A stretch of DNA of 64,000 nt, from positions 806,001 to 870,000 of the forward strand of contig NZ_JADWYR010000001.1 of assembly GCF_015831355.1 (NCBI RefSeq), given 5' to 3'. Source of the stretch: Panacibacter microcysteis. Lineage in GTDB: Bacteria > Bacteroidota > Bacteroidia > Chitinophagales > Chitinophagaceae. Of this stretch, positions 8,843 to 17,925 are shown piece by piece; the first letter of the stretch is position 1; each line of letters begins with the position of its first letter. Both the position numbers and the translations under genes were made by a program. A model generated the notes under the pieces. It saw only the letters and a list, made by a program, of their open reading frames with translations, was not told the DNA's origin and made no database searches.

Positions 8843-9781
8843 TTATTGATAGTGCAGGAATATAGCTGCATGTGCTTTTACCAATGCATTGCTTGCATCG
8901 ATATCATGCACAGCCCGGCCCGGCAAAAGTACCGACAAAGCTTTCTTATAAAGTTCCATTAGCCGGCCGGATGAAACAAGGGCAATTTGCCTGGTTTCAC
9001 CGGCAAGTTGTACCAGTTCTTCGCCGATTAACAGACCGCTGAGAAACGCATAGTTGTCCTGCTTACTTATACCTTTTAGCAGCGTGTTTGTTCTTACCTG
9101 GAAAATAGTATGCAACAATGAAGTGTTGCCTGCATTATGCAGGCCCATATGGAAGAAGTTGCCTGCAATAATATCTTCATTCACTTCAACTGACCCGGCC
9201 AGTACACTCTTTGAAACCAGCAGTGAAAACAGTTCTCCTGTCATATAGGTTGCTATGTCAACAATGCTTGCGCCCTTTACAGTTACATGTTTGGAATGAG
9301 TACCAGGTAAAATAAAAAGCCGATCAATACAAGCATCTTCCATACATCCGGCTACGATTGTTTCTTCTCCCCGCATTACATCATCTGCTGAACAGATACC
9401 GGAAATGATCATTAGCCTGTGCGGCATTTTCTCCGTTGCTTCTACTGAATGAACGGGCAGTTCTGCCGCAGTAATGAGGAATGGTATTCGTTTGTAAGGA
9501 AGTTCCATCATACCCAATGCCGAAGATATCATTCCTGAAATTACAATGGTGAGATTTTGCAATAAGACAGTGCTTTGCTCCTGCAAAAGCTGCAACTGAA
9601 AAAGGATGTAATTATTGAAGTAATCAATGCGCGATATATCTTGTTGCAATTGCCAGTTACCATGGGTTATGGCAATACCCTGAGAAGAGGTAATGCTGGC
9701 AATGACGGAAAGCGAGGTTGTTTCCACCAATCTCAATCTAAAGGAACTTGTTCCCCAATCGCAGCTTATAAAATGGGTCAT
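8843..9781 (-). CDS. dgoK: 2-dehydro-3-deoxygalactonokinase
   Basis: ATP-dependent kinase that phosphorylates 2-dehydro-3-deoxy-D-galactonate at C6 in the DeLey-Doudoroff pathway. From MTHFISCDWGTSSFRLRLVE the protein is 312 residues. Family marks are the N-terminal CDWGTSSFRLR, VISGMISSALGM, EETIVAG, FILPGTHSKHV (shown as LFILPGTHSKHV) and the C-terminal FLSGLLIGEELV. The frame is open to 9808, but that longer start lies in a dispersed repeat, so I use the ATG at 9781. It sits between eda and the lactonase gene, 21 bases from the latter, and these three genes read as a single sugar-acid operon. Confidence 0.9.
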   Translation of the reverse strand: MTHFISCDWGTSSFRLRLVETTSLSVIASITSSQGIAITHGNWQLQQDISRIDYFNNYILFQLQLLQEQSTVLLQNLTIVISGMISSALGMMELPYKRIPFLITAAELPVHSVEATEKMPHRLMIISGICSADDVMRGEETIVAGCMEDACIDRLFILPGTHSKHVTVKGASIVDIATYMTGELFSLLVSKSVLAGSVEVNEDIIAGNFFHMGLHNAGNTSLLHTIFQVRTNTLLKGISKQDNYAFLSGLLIGEELVQLAGETRQIALVSSGRLMELYKKALSVLLPGRAVHDIDASNALVKAHAAIFLHYQ

Positions 9782-9802
9782 ATGTTCAATAGCGGTAAAA
9801 GC

Positions 9803-9859
9803 GTACAAGTGAGTGACACAACAAAAGCTGAATCATATTCTGTAGCCTGTTACAAAAAA
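9803..9859 (+). repeat. dispersed intergenic repeat, type B head
   Basis: Exact type B head; the tail ends CCTGTTACAAAAAA and runs straight into the eda stop codon. It lies between two genes of one apparent minus-strand operon (eda and dgoK), in opposite orientation to them. Confidence 0.9.
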
Positions 9860-10564
9860 TTATTCATGCGCTGCGTTGTGCAGCGCCATTGTTAACTGTT
9901 GTGCTTTTATAGTAAGCTGATGCAGGTAATGCTGCGTAACTTTTGCACTATTATCTACAAGGGCACTGCCAATACCAAAAGCAACGGCGCCTGTTGCGGC
10001 GAATGTGTGAATATTGCTGGCGTCTATACCACCGGTAGGCATAACCCTTACATGATTTAATGGTGCCAGAATATTTTTTACATAAGATGCATTCAGGCAT
10101 GGAAATATCTTAACGATGTCTGCACCACTGTTATGCGCTGAAAGAATTTCTGTAGGTGTGAATGCGCCGGGGATACTCACAATGTTAACTCTTTTGGCTG
10201 CAGCTATAACATTAACATCCAGATTTGGTGATATGAGAAATTCAGCACCCGCATCAATTGCATTATTGGCATCAGCAGCATTCAATACGGTGCCTGCCCC
10301 TATGAGCAATTTGCCTTTAAACAAATGAGCAAGCTTTTCAATAACGGCAAGCGCATTCTCAGAATTTAAAGTTACCTCCAGCAATCTTATTCCTCCATTG
10401 TGCAATGCATTTGCGATATGTATTATTTCGGCGGGTGGCATACCGCGCAGGATGGCTACGACTTTGTACTGTAGGATTTGTTGTAGTGGTGACACGTTGA
10501 ACGTATTTTGGTAAGCAAACCGGTTTAAACAAGTATCCTTCCAAATATAAGCCCGGTATGCCAT
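9860..10564 (-). CDS. eda: KDPG/KDPGal aldolase (Eda/DgoA family)
   Basis: Class I aldolase that splits 2-dehydro-3-deoxy-6-phospho-gluconate or -galactonate into pyruvate and glyceraldehyde 3-phosphate. Seen in the sequence: VVAILRG, LLEVTLNSENALAVIEKL with the catalytic Glu, LLIGAGTVL, ISPNLD, and the VKIFPC motif with the Schiff-base Lys, then MPTGGID. Next to dgoK the galactonate substrate is likely. The start is uncertain: the only in-frame ATG gives 234 residues with an N-terminal extension of about 25, and a GTG about 24 codons in would give the usual length. No galactonate dehydratase lies in the window. Confidence 0.9.
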   Translation of the reverse strand: MAYRAYIWKDTCLNRFAYQNTFNVSPLQQILQYKVVAILRGMPPAEIIHIANALHNGGIRLLEVTLNSENALAVIEKLAHLFKGKLLIGAGTVLNAADANNAIDAGAEFLISPNLDVNVIAAAKRVNIVSIPGAFTPTEILSAHNSGADIVKIFPCLNASYVKNILAPLNHVRVMPTGGIDASNIHTFAATGAVAFGIGSALVDNSAKVTQHYLHQLTIKAQQLTMALHNAAHE

Positions 10565-10640
10565 AAAAAGAAGTATTCACTATTCAACGTCATTTGGCTG
10601 CAATGATTTGTTTGTATATTTTCACTACTAACTATTTTTT

Positions 10641-13133
10641 ATGAGAAAAATTTTGCTGGCGTTTGTGTTCTTGGGAGCATTACATGTACAGGCACAAACA
10701 GTACAATCTCCTGATGATTTTCTTGGTTATAAAGTTGGAACAAAATTTACCCGGCATTTTAAAATTGTGGATTATTTTAAATCTGTTGCGCAAGCCAGGC
10801 CTGATATGGTAAAGCTTGAAAAATATGGCGAAACATATGAGGGGCGGGATCTTATGCTTGCTTTCATTGCTTTACCCGAAAACCTGCAAAGACTCGACGC
10901 GATTCGTGCCAATAACCTGCGTCTTGCAGGAATTGCTAAAGATAAAATGGCGCCACAAACAGAAGGCATGCCTGCAATCGTTTGGCTGAGCTATAACGTG
11001 CACGGCAATGAACCGTCTTCTTCTGAGGCTGCAATGAGGGTATTGTATGCATTGGCAGACCCGGCCAACAAGGAAACAAAAGAGTGGCTAAAAAATCTTG
11101 TTATTATAATTGACCCGTGTATTAATCCTGATGGGCGAGACCGGTACGTAAACTGGTACAACAATGCGGCAGGTAAAAATTTTAACGCATATCCCTTTGC
11201 AAGGGAGCACCAGGAGCCATGGCCCCAGGGCAGAACCAACCACTACAATTTTGACCTTAACCGTGATTGGGCGTGGCAAACGCAAATAGAAAGTCAGCAA
11301 CGTATAAAAGTTTATAATCAATGGTTACCGCAGGTCCATGTAGATTACCACGAGCAAGGCTACAATGCACCGTATTATTTTGCACCTGCTGCAGAACCAT
11401 ATCATGAAGTAATTACCGGGTGGCAACGTGAGTTCCAGGTACAGATTGGTAAAAACAATGCAAAGTATTTTGATGCGAATGGCTGGCTGTACTTTACCAA
11501 AGAAATATTTGACCTGCTTTATCCTTCTTATGGTGACACTTATCCTTCATACAACGGCAGCATTGGCATGACTTACGAACAGGGTGGTATAGGTGCAGGT
11601 CTTGGTGTTAGAACAAAAGATGGAGATACCCTTACACTGGTTGACCGCTCAACACACCATTACACTACCAGTCTTGCAACCATTGAAACAAGTGCGAAAA
11701 ACGCCGCCAGGCTTGTGACAGAATTTAAAAAATACTTCGACGATAACCGTAAGGCATCAGGCAGTGATTATAAAACATATATACTTACTGCAAAAGACGC
11801 AAACCAGCTAAATGCTGTTGCAACATTACTGGACAATAATGGTATAGAGTATGGTTCCGTAAATGCCACTAACGTGAAAGGTTATAATTATGTTTCCGGA
11901 AAAGATGAAGCTTTTAGCGATGAAGGTTACCAATTGGCCGTATCTGCTTTTCAGCCAAAGAGTCGCATGGTGAAGGTATTGTTTGAACCAAGAAGCTTTA
12001 TAAGCGATTCGGCAACTTACGATATTACAGCATGGTCTGTTCCTTTTGTATATGGCGTAAAGGCTTATGCGCTGAGGGAAAAGGTGGGCATTACTCCTTA
12101 TAAGAAGGCAGAGACAACTAAAAACATTACTGCTAATTATGGTTTGCTTGTACCATACACATCTATGAGTTCAGTTAAAGTACTGGCACAGCTTCTTTCC
12201 CAGGGTGTGAAAGTCCGCTATTCAGAGAAAGCCTTTATTTATCATGGCAAGAATTATGCGCAGGGCACTTTGATCATTCTTAAGGGTAATAACGTCAACA
12301 ACTGGCAACAACTCGCAAACGCAGCCTGTAAACAGTTTAATGTGCAGCCTGACGATGTAGAGAGTGGTTTTGTAGACAAAGGTGCAGATTTTGGTTCTTC
12401 ATACATTCATTTTATTAAAGCGCCCCGGGTTGCGCTGCTTACAGGTAAGGAAGTTTATAGCGATGCTGCAGGAGAGGTATGGAGCTTTTTTGACAATACA
12501 ATTAATTATCCTGTTACGCAGATAAATGCTGATAATATAGGCAATACATTGAAAGATTTTGATGTACTTATAATGCCAAATGGTAATTATGGATCACTTG
12601 GTAATAATGAAGCGCAGGAAAAAATCAAAGCTTTTATCAGAAGCGGAGGAAAAGTTATAGCACTGGAGAATGGCGCTGCAAAGATAGCGGGCATGGATAT
12701 GGGTTTAAAAGAGAAACAGAACGGCGACACTGCAAAAAATAAGGATGATTATGCCGATCTGAAGAAATACGGCGACCGTGAAAGAGATTTTTTACCGCAA
12801 AGCATTCCTGGTGCGATCTATAAAGTGCAGCTTGACAATACGCACCCGCTTGCATTTGGGTATCCTGATTATTATTATACCCTTAAACAAGACACGCGAA
12901 TGTTCGAATTTTTAAAAGAAGACTGGAATGTTGGGGTTATAAAAAGATCGGGCTATATCTCAGGGTTTGCAGGAAGCAAAGTAAAAAGTCAGCTGCAGGA
13001 CGGATTGCTTTTTGGCGATGTTAAATATGGCAATGGAAACATTGTTGTTTTAACCGATGATGTGCTTTTCAGGTTATTTTGGGAAAATGGAAAAATGATG
13101 TTTAGCAACGCCGTTTTCCTGGTTGGACAATAG
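10641..13133 (+). CDS. M14 family zinc carboxypeptidase, secreted
   Basis: 830 residues, with a signal peptide (MRKILLAFVFLGALHVQAQ). The M14 peptidase domain fills about residues 25-370. The zinc ligands are HGNEPSSSE (His and Glu of HxxE) and the later His in HVDYHEQG; DPCINPDGRDRY and FDLNRDW mark substrate binding, and MTYEQGG carries the probable catalytic Glu. The C-terminal half, about residues 380-830, has a glutamine-amidotransferase-like look (DFDVLIMPNGNYGSL, IKAFIRSGGKVIAL), as in other large M14 proteins of Bacteroidota. The product acts outside the cytoplasm, most likely in the periplasm. No C-terminal type IX sorting domain is evident. It is transcribed away from eda and has its own terminator. 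Confidence 0.88.
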   Translation: MRKILLAFVFLGALHVQAQTVQSPDDFLGYKVGTKFTRHFKIVDYFKSVAQARPDMVKLEKYGETYEGRDLMLAFIALPENLQRLDAIRANNLRLAGIAKDKMAPQTEGMPAIVWLSYNVHGNEPSSSEAAMRVLYALADPANKETKEWLKNLVIIIDPCINPDGRDRYVNWYNNAAGKNFNAYPFAREHQEPWPQGRTNHYNFDLNRDWAWQTQIESQQRIKVYNQWLPQVHVDYHEQGYNAPYYFAPAAEPYHEVITGWQREFQVQIGKNNAKYFDANGWLYFTKEIFDLLYPSYGDTYPSYNGSIGMTYEQGGIGAGLGVRTKDGDTLTLVDRSTHHYTTSLATIETSAKNAARLVTEFKKYFDDNRKASGSDYKTYILTAKDANQLNAVATLLDNNGIEYGSVNATNVKGYNYVSGKDEAFSDEGYQLAVSAFQPKSRMVKVLFEPRSFISDSATYDITAWSVPFVYGVKAYALREKVGITPYKKAETTKNITANYGLLVPYTSMSSVKVLAQLLSQGVKVRYSEKAFIYHGKNYAQGTLIILKGNNVNNWQQLANAACKQFNVQPDDVESGFVDKGADFGSSYIHFIKAPRVALLTGKEVYSDAAGEVWSFFDNTINYPVTQINADNIGNTLKDFDVLIMPNGNYGSLGNNEAQEKIKAFIRSGGKVIALENGAAKIAGMDMGLKEKQNGDTAKNKDDYADLKKYGDRERDFLPQSIPGAIYKVQLDNTHPLAFGYPDYYYTLKQDTRMFEFLKEDWNVGVIKRSGYISGFAGSKVKSQLQDGLLFGDVKYGNGNIVVLTDDVLFRLFWENGKMMFSNAVFLVGQ

Positions 13134-13157
13134 TAATAGCAGTGATAAACGAACCAG

Positions 13158-13190
13158 AAAGCCCGTCTCAGCATCAGGACGGGCTTTTTT
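13158..13190 (+). terminator. terminator after the M14 peptidase gene
   Basis: A 10-bp stem AAAGCCCGTC / GACGGGCTTT with a long T run, 24 bases after the stop. Confidence 0.9.
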
Positions 13191-13227
13191 ATTCGCTCAA
13201 TGATGGCTAAACCGGTTACAAAAAAAG

Positions 13228-13264
13228 AGCCGTAAAGGTGAAGCTTTCGCCAACCAATACGGCT
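13228..13264 (-). terminator. possible minus-strand terminator hairpin
   Basis: Two-part stem: AGCCGTA / TACGGCT outside and GGTGAA / TTCGCC (one G-T pair) inside, followed on the minus strand by CTTTTTTT. It does not follow any gene in the annotation. Confidence 0.5.
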
Positions 13265-13465
13265 AAAGGAACAACTACCAGCGCGTTAAGACTATGTTGA
13301 ATGTTTTTTTCCTCATGCAATTTACCGGTATGGCATAGCAGTTATGATAATTTCAATCAGCCATTTGTATGATCTTCATCAGTTAAACTATGGTACAGGG
13401 AGGTTGCATATGTAAAACACAATAGGAAACTGTATGCAAATACTGCTTCATTGATTATAGCAGGC

Positions 13466-13494
13466 AAAAAAAATCCCGGCAGGAATGCCGGGAT
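13466..13494 (-). terminator. terminator after gldJ
   Basis: A 9-bp perfect stem ATCCCGGCA / TGCCGGGAT with a 4-base loop, followed on the minus strand by eight T, 28 bases after the gldJ stop. Confidence 0.9.
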
Positions 13495-13521
13495 CGTCCG
13501 TTTTTATTACCTAACTCTGAA

Positions 13522-15075
13522 TTATCGTTTTTGTCTTTTCTTGGGGAAGAAGTTTCCATTCTCCAACTTGGAAGAAGTACCTTCAGTTGGTCCGAAATGG
13601 CTCATCGCACAACGGAAACCTAAACCACTGCTGCTTTGATCTTCTTCAACAAAGCGTCTTGTGCCAGGGCTTAGCCAATAAGGCATGTCTAACCAGCTGC
13701 CTCCCTTTATTACCCTTGATTTATCACTTACCAATGTAGTTACACCATAGCCATAGTAAACTTTGCTCAAAGAATCACCATCGAGGTAGTTAACTGCGTA
13801 GGAATGTTGATAATTGCGGCGCTGTGCAAGTGTAGAATCATCTTCAGCAACATATTTTATACGGCCAAGACTATCTCTCAGGTTACCCTCACCACCACTC
13901 ATATCAACTTTTGTAAATACGTTACCACGAAATGGGTTCATGTCGTCGGCTTCCTGGCCGGTTTGAGGTCTGTATACATCCGCCACCCACTCGCTTACGT
14001 TACCACTCATATTATACAATCCAAAACCGTTCGGGAAGAAAGACGATACAGGGGCTGGGATTGCGGAACGGTCGTTCAAACCACCCGGCGTACCCATGTA
14101 GTCACCATTTCCTCTCTTAAAGTTTGCAAGGAAAGCACCCTGCCAGGACCCACGTTTGGTATAGCGCAGGTTATCATAACCTTCATTCTTCCATGCATAG
14201 ATCTGCCTGTTGGCAACCAACTCCTCGCCTCTTTTCTTTTCAGATTTGCGTGGTTTGGGATTTTCATTTATTATACCGAGAGCAGCGTATTCCCATTCTG
14301 CTTCTGTGGGAAGCCTGTAGTCAGGAAACATGATCCCATCTTCAAACTGCACCTTGGTACGAGGCCTTCCCTGTGCATCCAACAAAGGGTTTTTCTTTGG
14401 CTTACCCGGTATACCTTCATATTCACCCAATAAGTAAGACTTGGTGTTAAAGTTATCCTGGCCACCACCGTTCATTTCCTGTTTAATCACATTTTTATTC
14501 TGGTAGCCAGAATTTACCAATTCATTCTCATTCACCCTATCTGTACGCCAGATACAAAAATCATGTGCCTGTTTCCAGGTTACACCTACTACAGGGTAAT
14601 AGTTGTACGATGGGTGACGAAAATAAAACTCTACATAAGGCTCGTTATATGCCAGCTCACTGCGCCACACCAATGTATCCGGGTAAGCTGCTCTCAATAC
14701 ACCTTCATATTGCGGATCAGAAAATACATTGTTTAGCCAATGCAGGTATTCACGGTAGTGAACATTGGCAACTTCAGTTTTATCTATAAAAAAGGAGTTA
14801 ACTGTTACACGACGGGGAACATTGTTCCAATCGCCCATCACGTCTTCCTGGCTGGCACCCATTGTAAATGTACCACCCTGTACAAACACAAGACCGGGTC
14901 CGGTTTTTACGTCTTTTGCTTTAAAAACGTAATACCCTCCCTGGTTCTTATCATTGTAATTCCAGCCGGTTACGTCTGATTTTTCGGGTTTCTTTTTAAA
15001 AATGCTTCCGTTCTTACAGGAGGTAAATCCCAGAACTGCGGCAATAAATAAGCTGTTTCTAACTATTTTATACAT
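13522..15075 (-). CDS. gldJ: gliding motility / type IX secretion lipoprotein GldJ
   Basis: 517 residues of the SUMF1 (formylglycine-generating enzyme) fold with a lipoprotein signal (lipobox GFTSC, about residues 16-20). The fold is visible in FVQGGTFTMGAS, FFIDKTEVANVHYREYL, PVVGVTWKQAHDFCIWR, YRLPTEAEWEYAALG, YNMSGNVSEWVADVY and IKGGSWLD. GldJ and GldK share this fold and belong to the T9SS/gliding machine of Bacteroidota. I chose GldJ because of its size and because the gene stands divergent to porV: in Flavobacterium johnsoniae gldJ lies in the porV-porU-gldJ cluster. GldK is the alternative; it would be expected next to gldLMN, which are not here. Confidence 0.8.
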   Translation of the reverse strand: MYKIVRNSLFIAAVLGFTSCKNGSIFKKKPEKSDVTGWNYNDKNQGGYYVFKAKDVKTGPGLVFVQGGTFTMGASQEDVMGDWNNVPRRVTVNSFFIDKTEVANVHYREYLHWLNNVFSDPQYEGVLRAAYPDTLVWRSELAYNEPYVEFYFRHPSYNYYPVVGVTWKQAHDFCIWRTDRVNENELVNSGYQNKNVIKQEMNGGGQDNFNTKSYLLGEYEGIPGKPKKNPLLDAQGRPRTKVQFEDGIMFPDYRLPTEAEWEYAALGIINENPKPRKSEKKRGEELVANRQIYAWKNEGYDNLRYTKRGSWQGAFLANFKRGNGDYMGTPGGLNDRSAIPAPVSSFFPNGFGLYNMSGNVSEWVADVYRPQTGQEADDMNPFRGNVFTKVDMSGGEGNLRDSLGRIKYVAEDDSTLAQRRNYQHSYAVNYLDGDSLSKVYYGYGVTTLVSDKSRVIKGGSWLDMPYWLSPGTRRFVEEDQSSSGLGFRCAMSHFGPTEGTSSKLENGNFFPKKRQKR

Positions 15076-15434
15076 GAGAGATGCCGTTTTTACAAGTTAT
15101 AGAACGATAACGAAAGTGGAATATTGTATCTTTTTTTTGGAATGTGCGAATATAAAAGTTTTACGTGCTTAAATCGATATTTATTACAACAACAAACACA
15201 TTCTGTCGTTTACAGCATGGCTGATTTTTATTTACCACCAATTCATTGTTTGGTAAGAAGCAAAAAAGTTACATATTTGTCTGATAAAGAGATGCCCTTA
15301 TTGTTCTAAATTTTCAAAACCAGTTCTTATATAGACCAAAACTCTACTTTTTATTTTTGCTGAAAATTTTAAACACCGGTTTTAAGATAGCCTATTGAAT
15401 ATTCAGCTATTTAACAATTGTAAAAAAAATATAA
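15076..15434. promoter_or_regulatory. divergent gldJ-porV promoter region, 359 bp
   Basis: An AT-rich spacer between two divergent T9SS genes. It holds a porV -7 element (15352-15359). I see no second gene: a plus-strand frame of 61 codons starting at 15124 has no family feature. No porU gene is present, although porU is the usual neighbour. Confidence 0.5.
15352..15359 (+). promoter_or_regulatory. promoter -7 element of porV
   Basis: TATTTTTG fits TAnnTTTG, 76 bases before the porV ATG. The -33 side is weak, so this is a candidate only. Confidence 0.4.
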
Positions 15435-16574
15435 ATGAAGCGGATTCAACTAAAATCAACTGCTTTATCTGTCGTATTAAGTTTTGGTTTAGCTCAAATA
15501 CTATCAGCCCAGTCTACCATTAACGTAACTACTACTGCAGTGCCCTTTCTAAGAATTTCACCAGATGCCAGAGCCGGCGGTATGGGCGATGTAGGTATTG
15601 CTACTGCCCCCGATGCAAATGCGGTGTTCTGGAACAGGGCAAAACTACCTTTTGCAAACAATCCTGCAGGAATATCGGCTACCTATACTCCCTGGTTAAA
15701 AGACATCGCACAGGATGTTTACCTTACAACGCTGGGTGGTTATTACAACCTTGATGAAGAGTCTTCACTTTCTGCTGGTTTGCGTTATTTCAGCCTTGGC
15801 AATATTCAGTTTACAGATTATTATGGCAACCTAACTTCTACCGGCAGACCAAGGGAATTCTCTTTTGATCTCGGCTATTCCAGGAAGATTTCTGACCAGT
15901 TGGGCGTAGGTGTAGCATTACGGTATATCAATTCTGCATTGGCAAGAGGCGCCGTATCATCTACCGGTGTTACGTACAAAGCAGGTAATGCAATGGCTGC
16001 TGATCTTTCTTTATATGGAAATGGTCTTGATGAAAACGGCCAAGGTTTTACTTATGGCTTAGCTATCAGTAACCTCGGTACCAAAATAGGCTATACAGAT
16101 GATGCAAGGGGCAAAGACTTTATTCCGGCCAACCTGGGTATTGGTATTGCATATACCTGGGCCATGGAAGACCTGCACAAATTTACGCTCGGGTTAGATG
16201 TTAATCACCTGCTGGTGCCCGCGCCTCCGGGCAATACAGAAGATCCGGTTCAGGATTCTTTAGAGCTGGATAAATACCGCAATTCCAGTGTTGCCGCAAG
16301 CTGGTTCCAGTCATTTGACAATAAAGCAAACACCGCTGCAGTTGGCGCAGAATATACTTACAATGACCAGTTCTCATTAAGAGCAGGATATTACCTGCAG
16401 CCTAAGAGCCAGGGTGGTCAAAGTTATTTTACAGCCGGCGTAGGTTTAAAGTACAATATTTTTGGCTTTAACTTTTCTTACCTCGCGCCTTCAGGGCAGG
16501 GTGTTACAAGAAATGCATTGTCAAATACCATCCGCTTCAGCGTGTTATTCAACCTTGGCGAACCCGCAGAATAA
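15435..16574 (+). CDS. porV: type IX secretion outer membrane protein PorV
   Basis: Outer membrane beta-barrel of about 379 residues (FadL-like 14-strand fold), the T9SS shuttle that carries cargo from the translocon to the attachment complex. The signal peptide ends near LSAQS. The family start TTAVPFLRISPDARAGGMGD is clear, followed by GIATAPDANAVFWNRAKLPF, and the C-terminal strand FSVLFNLG ends the barrel. It is divergent to gldJ, in keeping with the known porV-porU-gldJ neighbourhood, though porU is absent here. Together with gldA it argues for a working T9SS and perhaps gliding. Confidence 0.93.
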   Translation: MKRIQLKSTALSVVLSFGLAQILSAQSTINVTTTAVPFLRISPDARAGGMGDVGIATAPDANAVFWNRAKLPFANNPAGISATYTPWLKDIAQDVYLTTLGGYYNLDEESSLSAGLRYFSLGNIQFTDYYGNLTSTGRPREFSFDLGYSRKISDQLGVGVALRYINSALARGAVSSTGVTYKAGNAMAADLSLYGNGLDENGQGFTYGLAISNLGTKIGYTDDARGKDFIPANLGIGIAYTWAMEDLHKFTLGLDVNHLLVPAPPGNTEDPVQDSLELDKYRNSSVAASWFQSFDNKANTAAVGAEYTYNDQFSLRAGYYLQPKSQGGQSYFTAGVGLKYNIFGFNFSYLAPSGQGVTRNALSNTIRFSVLFNLGEPAE

Positions 16575-16575
16575 G

Positions 16576-16631
16576 GGTTGGCAACCGGCTGCACCGCATT
16601 GTTCACCGCCTGTTGTGTCACTCACTTGTAC
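16576..16631 (-). repeat. dispersed intergenic repeat, type B head
   Basis: Exact type B head on the minus strand. The tail begins directly after the porV stop codon. Paired head to head with the type A copy at 16854, with the porV terminator between them. Confidence 0.9.
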
Positions 16632-16700
16632 TGAAACAATACTATTCAGCAGGCGAAGCGGTTACAGTCAGCATACACAGATTTAAACATATTAGTATAA

Positions 16701-16735
16701 AAGAGCGGCATCTTTAAAGATGCCGCTCTTTTTTT
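16701..16735 (+). terminator. terminator after porV
   Basis: A 30-base perfect palindrome, AAGAGCGGCATCTTT and its complement, followed by T residues. It lies 126 bases after the porV stop, behind a dispersed repeat. Confidence 0.85.
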
Positions 16736-16853
16736 GCCTATTTTTTCTTTCCTTCGCCCGGGTTGATAACAGCACTGCATGCGCTACCCTTTTATTGAAC
16801 CTGTTTTTTTTGTGCACGCCGGTAGCGTTATGGGTGCTGAAAGGACTACTGCA

Positions 16854-16910
16854 GTACAAGAGTGCGACGCAACAAAAGCTCAATAGTTATCAAAAAAGCC
16901 GGGCTCATAA
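16854..16910 (+). repeat. dispersed intergenic repeat, type A head
   Basis: Exact type A head; tail ends GCCGGGCTCATAA about 20 bases before the ispF ATG. Confidence 0.9.
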
Positions 16911-16929
16911 TAATTCAAACATAAAAAAT

Positions 16930-17409
16930 ATGGGTTTAAGAATCGGAATGGGTGTAGATTTTCACCAGTTGGTAGAAGGCCGGGACCTTTGGCTGGGTGG
17001 CGTAAAAATACCCCACGTAAAAGGGGCATTGGGGCATAGTGATGCCGATGTATTGCTGCATGCCATTTGCGATGCTTTGCTTGGCGCTGCATGCCTTGGG
17101 GATATTGGTGTACATTTTCCCGATACAGACAACAGCTTTAAAAACATTGACAGTAAAATTTTGCTTGCCAAATCTGCAGCGCTTATACATGCAGAAGGAT
17201 ACAGCATTGTAAACATAGACACGGCTCTGTGCCTGCAGGCCCCAAAGATAAAGCCGTATATACCGCACATGCAGCAAACAATAGCAGGCATATTGGGTTT
17301 AACCGTTAAAGATGTATCTATAAAGGCTACCACTACCGAGCGCATGGGTTTTGTGGGCCGGGAAGAAGGTTTGATGGCTTATGCTACCGTATTGTTGCAA
17401 TCGGTGTAA
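16930..17409 (+). CDS. ispF: 2-C-methyl-D-erythritol 2,4-cyclodiphosphate synthase
   Basis: Non-mevalonate isoprenoid enzyme that makes the cyclodiphosphate from CDP-ME 2-phosphate. 159 residues. Zinc ligands lie in GMGVDFHQL (Asp, His) and in GHSDADVLLHA (second His), followed by GDIGVHFPDTD and the C-terminal KATTTERMGFVGREEG. The frame is open further upstream through a dispersed repeat, but the ATG at 16930 gives the family start MGLRIGMGVDFH. A dUTPase gene follows after 63 bases and a DUF4292 gene after that, so a plus-strand operon is likely. Confidence 0.95.
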   Translation: MGLRIGMGVDFHQLVEGRDLWLGGVKIPHVKGALGHSDADVLLHAICDALLGAACLGDIGVHFPDTDNSFKNIDSKILLAKSAALIHAEGYSIVNIDTALCLQAPKIKPYIPHMQQTIAGILGLTVKDVSIKATTTERMGFVGREEGLMAYATVLLQSV

Positions 17410-17472
17410 CTTTAACACAGGAGGTGGTTGAAGCATCACCAATAAGGAGATCATTTATCTACATTTGCTGCC

Positions 17473-17916
17473 GTGGAAAAAATTAATGTAAGAATCATTA
17501 ACCAATCGTCTAATCCACTGCCTGCATACGCTACAGGCGGTTCTTCAGGTATGGATCTGCGCGCTGATCTTTCTGAGCCCGTAACATTGCAGTCACTGGA
17601 AAGAATAGCTATACCAACTGGTATATTTATTGAGTTGCCACATGGCTACGAAGCGCAGGTAAGACCCCGGAGTGGTATGGCACTAAAGCAAGGCATTACC
17701 TGCTTAAATACACCAGGTACAATAGACGCTGACTACAGGGGAGAGATAAAAGTGATCCTGATCAACCTGTCTAGCGAAGAACAAATGATACAGCATGGAG
17801 ACAGGATTGCACAAATGGTCATTCAAAAAATTATTGCAGCAGACTGGATCGAAACAACCACCATCAACGAAACAGCCAGGGGAAGTGGTGGTTTTGGACA
17901 CACCGGTAAATCTTAA
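17473..17916 (+). CDS. dut: dUTP diphosphatase
   Basis: Trimeric dUTPase that hydrolyses dUTP to dUMP and keeps uracil out of DNA. 147 residues with the five motifs in order: [33 protein letters not shown] (in pieces), [21 protein letters not shown] and the C-terminal [10 protein letters not shown]. The start is a GTG at 17473; no ATG fits in frame upstream, and [10 protein letters not shown] is the expected start. Nine bases separate the stop from the next gene. Confidence 0.95.
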   Translation: MEKINVRIINQSSNPLPAYATGGSSGMDLRADLSEPVTLQSLERIAIPTGIFIELPHGYEAQVRPRSGMALKQGITCLNTPGTIDADYRGEIKVILINLSSEEQMIQHGDRIAQMVIQKIIAADWIETTTINETARGSGGFGHTGKS

Positions 17917-17925
17917 AAAAGAGGC

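Larger units (their letters stand above)
13191..13521. other. 331-bp gap with a second minus-strand hairpin
   Basis: Holds the gldJ terminator at its right end and, 210 bp further on, another hairpin (13228-13264: outer AGCCGTA / TACGGCT, inner GGTGAA / TTCGCC) followed on the minus strand by seven T. About 200 bp lie between these two minus-strand terminators, so a small minus-strand transcript is conceivable. No protein-coding gene is convincing here. Confidence 0.4.

Noticed and set aside
14076-14468. Overlapping frames on both strands inside gldJ and other large genes
   Set aside because: They are frame shadows of clear coding sequences, with no start context and no family feature.
15124-15309. 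A plus-strand frame of 61 codons between gldJ and porV
   Set aside because: No recognisable feature, and no promoter; it lies in a divergent promoter region.
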